This document shows, one piece after another, positions 62,172-64,000 of a stretch of DNA of 64,000 bases. The stretch spans positions 3,596,001 through 3,660,000 of the forward strand of contig JABRWF010000003.1 of NCBI GenBank assembly GCA_018343915.1, in the 5' to 3' direction. The notes under the pieces were generated by a model, which was not told the DNA's origin, did no database searches, and saw nothing but the letters and a program-made list of their open reading frames with translations. Origin of the DNA: Agroathelia rolfsii (taxonomy: Eukaryota; Basidiomycota; Agaricomycetes; Amylocorticiales; Amylocorticiaceae). Positions within the stretch are counted from its first letter, which is position 1. Every line of letters begins with the position of its first letter. The position numbers were made by a program, and so were the translations under genes.

Positions 62172-63923
62172 TCATGACATTGCCGTTGCTACTGCGGTAG
62201 GCTTCATGTTTAGCAGACTCCGCTCGTTGAGGTACTCAACGATAGACTCGACCTGTTTGTCATACCCAATAATGAATTGTATCATTATCATCAACATTAT
62301 CATCCGTCAGTGTGTCATATTCAGCTGCGCAGAGAGGGAAAATAGAGAAATAAAACGACACGTACATTGGCAGCAGTCAATCGAATCTGAGCATCCCATC
62401 GTTTTGTAAATGGCGCGCCCGTGTCTTCCTCTTCTTGCTCGACATCGCCCAAGCCGCCGGCTTTCCCTTGCGCATTATCCTCCTCTTTGACATCCTCGAA
62501 CCAGATGAGCCTGTCCACCTGGTCGATCGACGCACGCAGACGGCCTTGTTCGATCATCTTGCGCGCCATCGTCTCCGCCGCCCCTGGCGTGAGATCGAGG
62601 AGCGCACCGAGACCACGGAAGGTGATATTCTTGTAAATCTTTGAGCTCGCGAGCAAATTATGCTCGAGCACGGCACGGTCCAGAACCGTCGATGGCGCCG
62701 TGCGTGTGCTGCGCGGCATGGCTGCGTCGCTATCGGCGCCGTCATCGTAGCCATCGTTATTCTCCATATCATCGCCAGCCGCCGCAGACGATGCGAGCTG
62801 GTCGTTGGACGAGATGGCGATCTTGGCCAGTTGGTGTGGCTTGAGCGTCGCCTCGAACTGGCTCACCTCGGCCGCGCGCAGGATCTGGTCGAGGAAGATC
62901 TTGGAGAGGATGTTGTACGTCGGCAGTTGGGCTGCGCGCTCGTCGCGGTAGAGCGAGGCCAGTACGCGCGAGCGGTTCGGGCCTGCGGGGGCGAGTACGG
63001 CGCAAGTCACTGCGGCTGCCCTGTGTATATAACATGTATATATCGATGATTAGTACCATCCTCGTCGTCGCTGCACAGAAGATACATATATGAGTTTTAC
63101 GCACAGCATATGCAACCGTTCCCCTTCATCGATATCTGCCACCCAGCTCAGCTCGTGGTACCACCGCGCGGCTTCGAGGAACTTGCGGCTGTAATCGCTA
63201 ATGCGCGCCTGGCAGAGCTTGAACTGCAGCTGTGTCTCTTGGTCTTTTGTCGATGGCGCCAACAGCGCAGCACGGTTGTAGTATGTTTCCGCCTGCACCG
63301 AGTCTTCGTCCTCGAGGAGGAGGCGGATGATGCGTACGTAGAGGCGCAGTTTGTCGGCGTCTTCAGTGCCCGTTCTGGAATGATAACATATGTGTTTGAT
63401 GAGAACAAGCCAAGATAATCAGGTGTAGTCATCCATAAGCACCTTTGCGCCGAGTCGAGGGAAACGCCCATGAGCACACGAGCGGCGCCACTCCAGTCTT
63501 CCTCGGTCTCTAGCAGATCAGCCAGCTGGTATCTTAGCAAGTTGATCTACCAACTGTTTATCAGTAACGAAAAAAAAAAAATAGAATAATAAATCAAAAT
63601 AAAACTGCGCCTATTACCTGCTCTTCATAGCTCACACTTCTGGGCTGCAAGACGCCGATAAGGTCTTGCACGATGCTCTTGCGCAGATCGTGCTCTTGCA
63701 CGGCACCCTGCCCGAGCACCTTGACGATCTCGGCGACAACCTGTCTGCCTGCGACGAGCCCCCATCCGTCCTGGTTCTCGACCGTGGCTTGCAAGAGTAG
63801 GCGGAGATCAGACGAAATGCGAGACTGATCTGGTGCGCTGAAGATGTCATTCACAAGCGTGGTATAGGCCGGTCCGCGCTCCTTTTGCGCGAGGGATGAT
63901 ATTTGGGCAATTCTGGCTTCCAT
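62172..63923 (-). CDS. CSN4: COP9 signalosome subunit 4
   Basis: A PCI-domain subunit of the COP9 signalosome, which removes NEDD8 from cullins. Reads MEARIAQISSLAQKERGP, INLLRYQLADLLETEEDW, QAETYYNRAALLAPSTKD, QLQFKLCQARISDYSRKFLE, LASLYRDERAAQLPTYNIL, then the PCI part (VLDRAVLEHNLLASSKIYKN, FRGLGALLDL, IDQVDRLIWFED). The C-terminal exon codes VESIVEYLNERSLLN. An acidic insert (DDMENNDGYDDGADSD) and an Arg/Thr stretch lie between PHQLAKIAIS and the PCI helices, where animal CSN4 has only a few residues. About five exons with short introns. Start ATG at 63923. Confidence 0.93.
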
Positions 63924-64000
63924 GATGTGTATTCAAACAGATCAAGCTAGGGATGAGGTCCAGTTGACTGTAGTAGGCACTGCAACTTGAATGTGCAGTT

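Overview
This is a stretch of basidiomycete fungal DNA, most likely from a mushroom-forming agaricomycete. It holds about 24 protein-coding genes packed on both strands. Nearly all are cut by many short GT-AG introns of about 50-65 bases. The gene families (STB6-like, PXB-PX-DUF3818, CipC-like, MARVEL-like, short THOC5, LONRF-type RING-LON, fungal TGL-type patatin) fit that placement. I cannot name the species. Gene models were joined by hand from reading frames, splice signals and phase, so terminal exons and starts are the least certain parts. I saw no tRNA, rRNA or CRISPR features.

Layout, 0-32 kb. A PX-domain lipid-binding protein (+) faces the DEAD-box helicase SPB4 (-). Then come a small minus gene of unknown function, a CCDC47-like ER protein (+), a large STB6-like protein (-), a RING-LON protein (+) and a 2-kb gene-poor stretch. 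A possible small mitochondrial-type protein (-) follows, then ZWF1 (glucose-6-phosphate dehydrogenase, -) divergent from THOC5 (+). UBC8/UBE2H (-), an unknown three-span membrane protein (-), two tandem MARVEL-like tetraspan genes (-) and acetoacetyl-CoA synthetase (-) complete this part.

Layout, 32-64 kb. A disordered protein (+), ACH1 (+) and HUS1 (-) are followed by a retroposed element with a poly(A) tail and a perfect 14-bp target-site duplication. A tandem array of three CipC-like stress genes (-) comes next. Then follow a patatin/TGL lipase (+), a PUB-domain protein (+), a 1384-residue protein with tyrosine-proline repeats (-), a DCAF-type WD40 protein (+), a CTK1/CDK12-type kinase (+) and CSN4 (-).

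Most genes are housekeeping and show no shared pathway. The nearest to a theme is acetyl-CoA and lipid handling (acetoacetyl-CoA synthetase, ACH1, TGL lipase, ZWF1 for NADPH), and ubiquitin/cullin control (UBC8, LONRF, DCAF, CSN4). The most unusual item is the YP-repeat gene at 50492-54937. Four of its introns split the same tyrosine codon of the repeat in the same phase, so the protein seems to have grown by copying exon-intron units. Other notable items are the retroposon, microexons of 10 and 12 nt, and the CipC array with a conserved promoter block.
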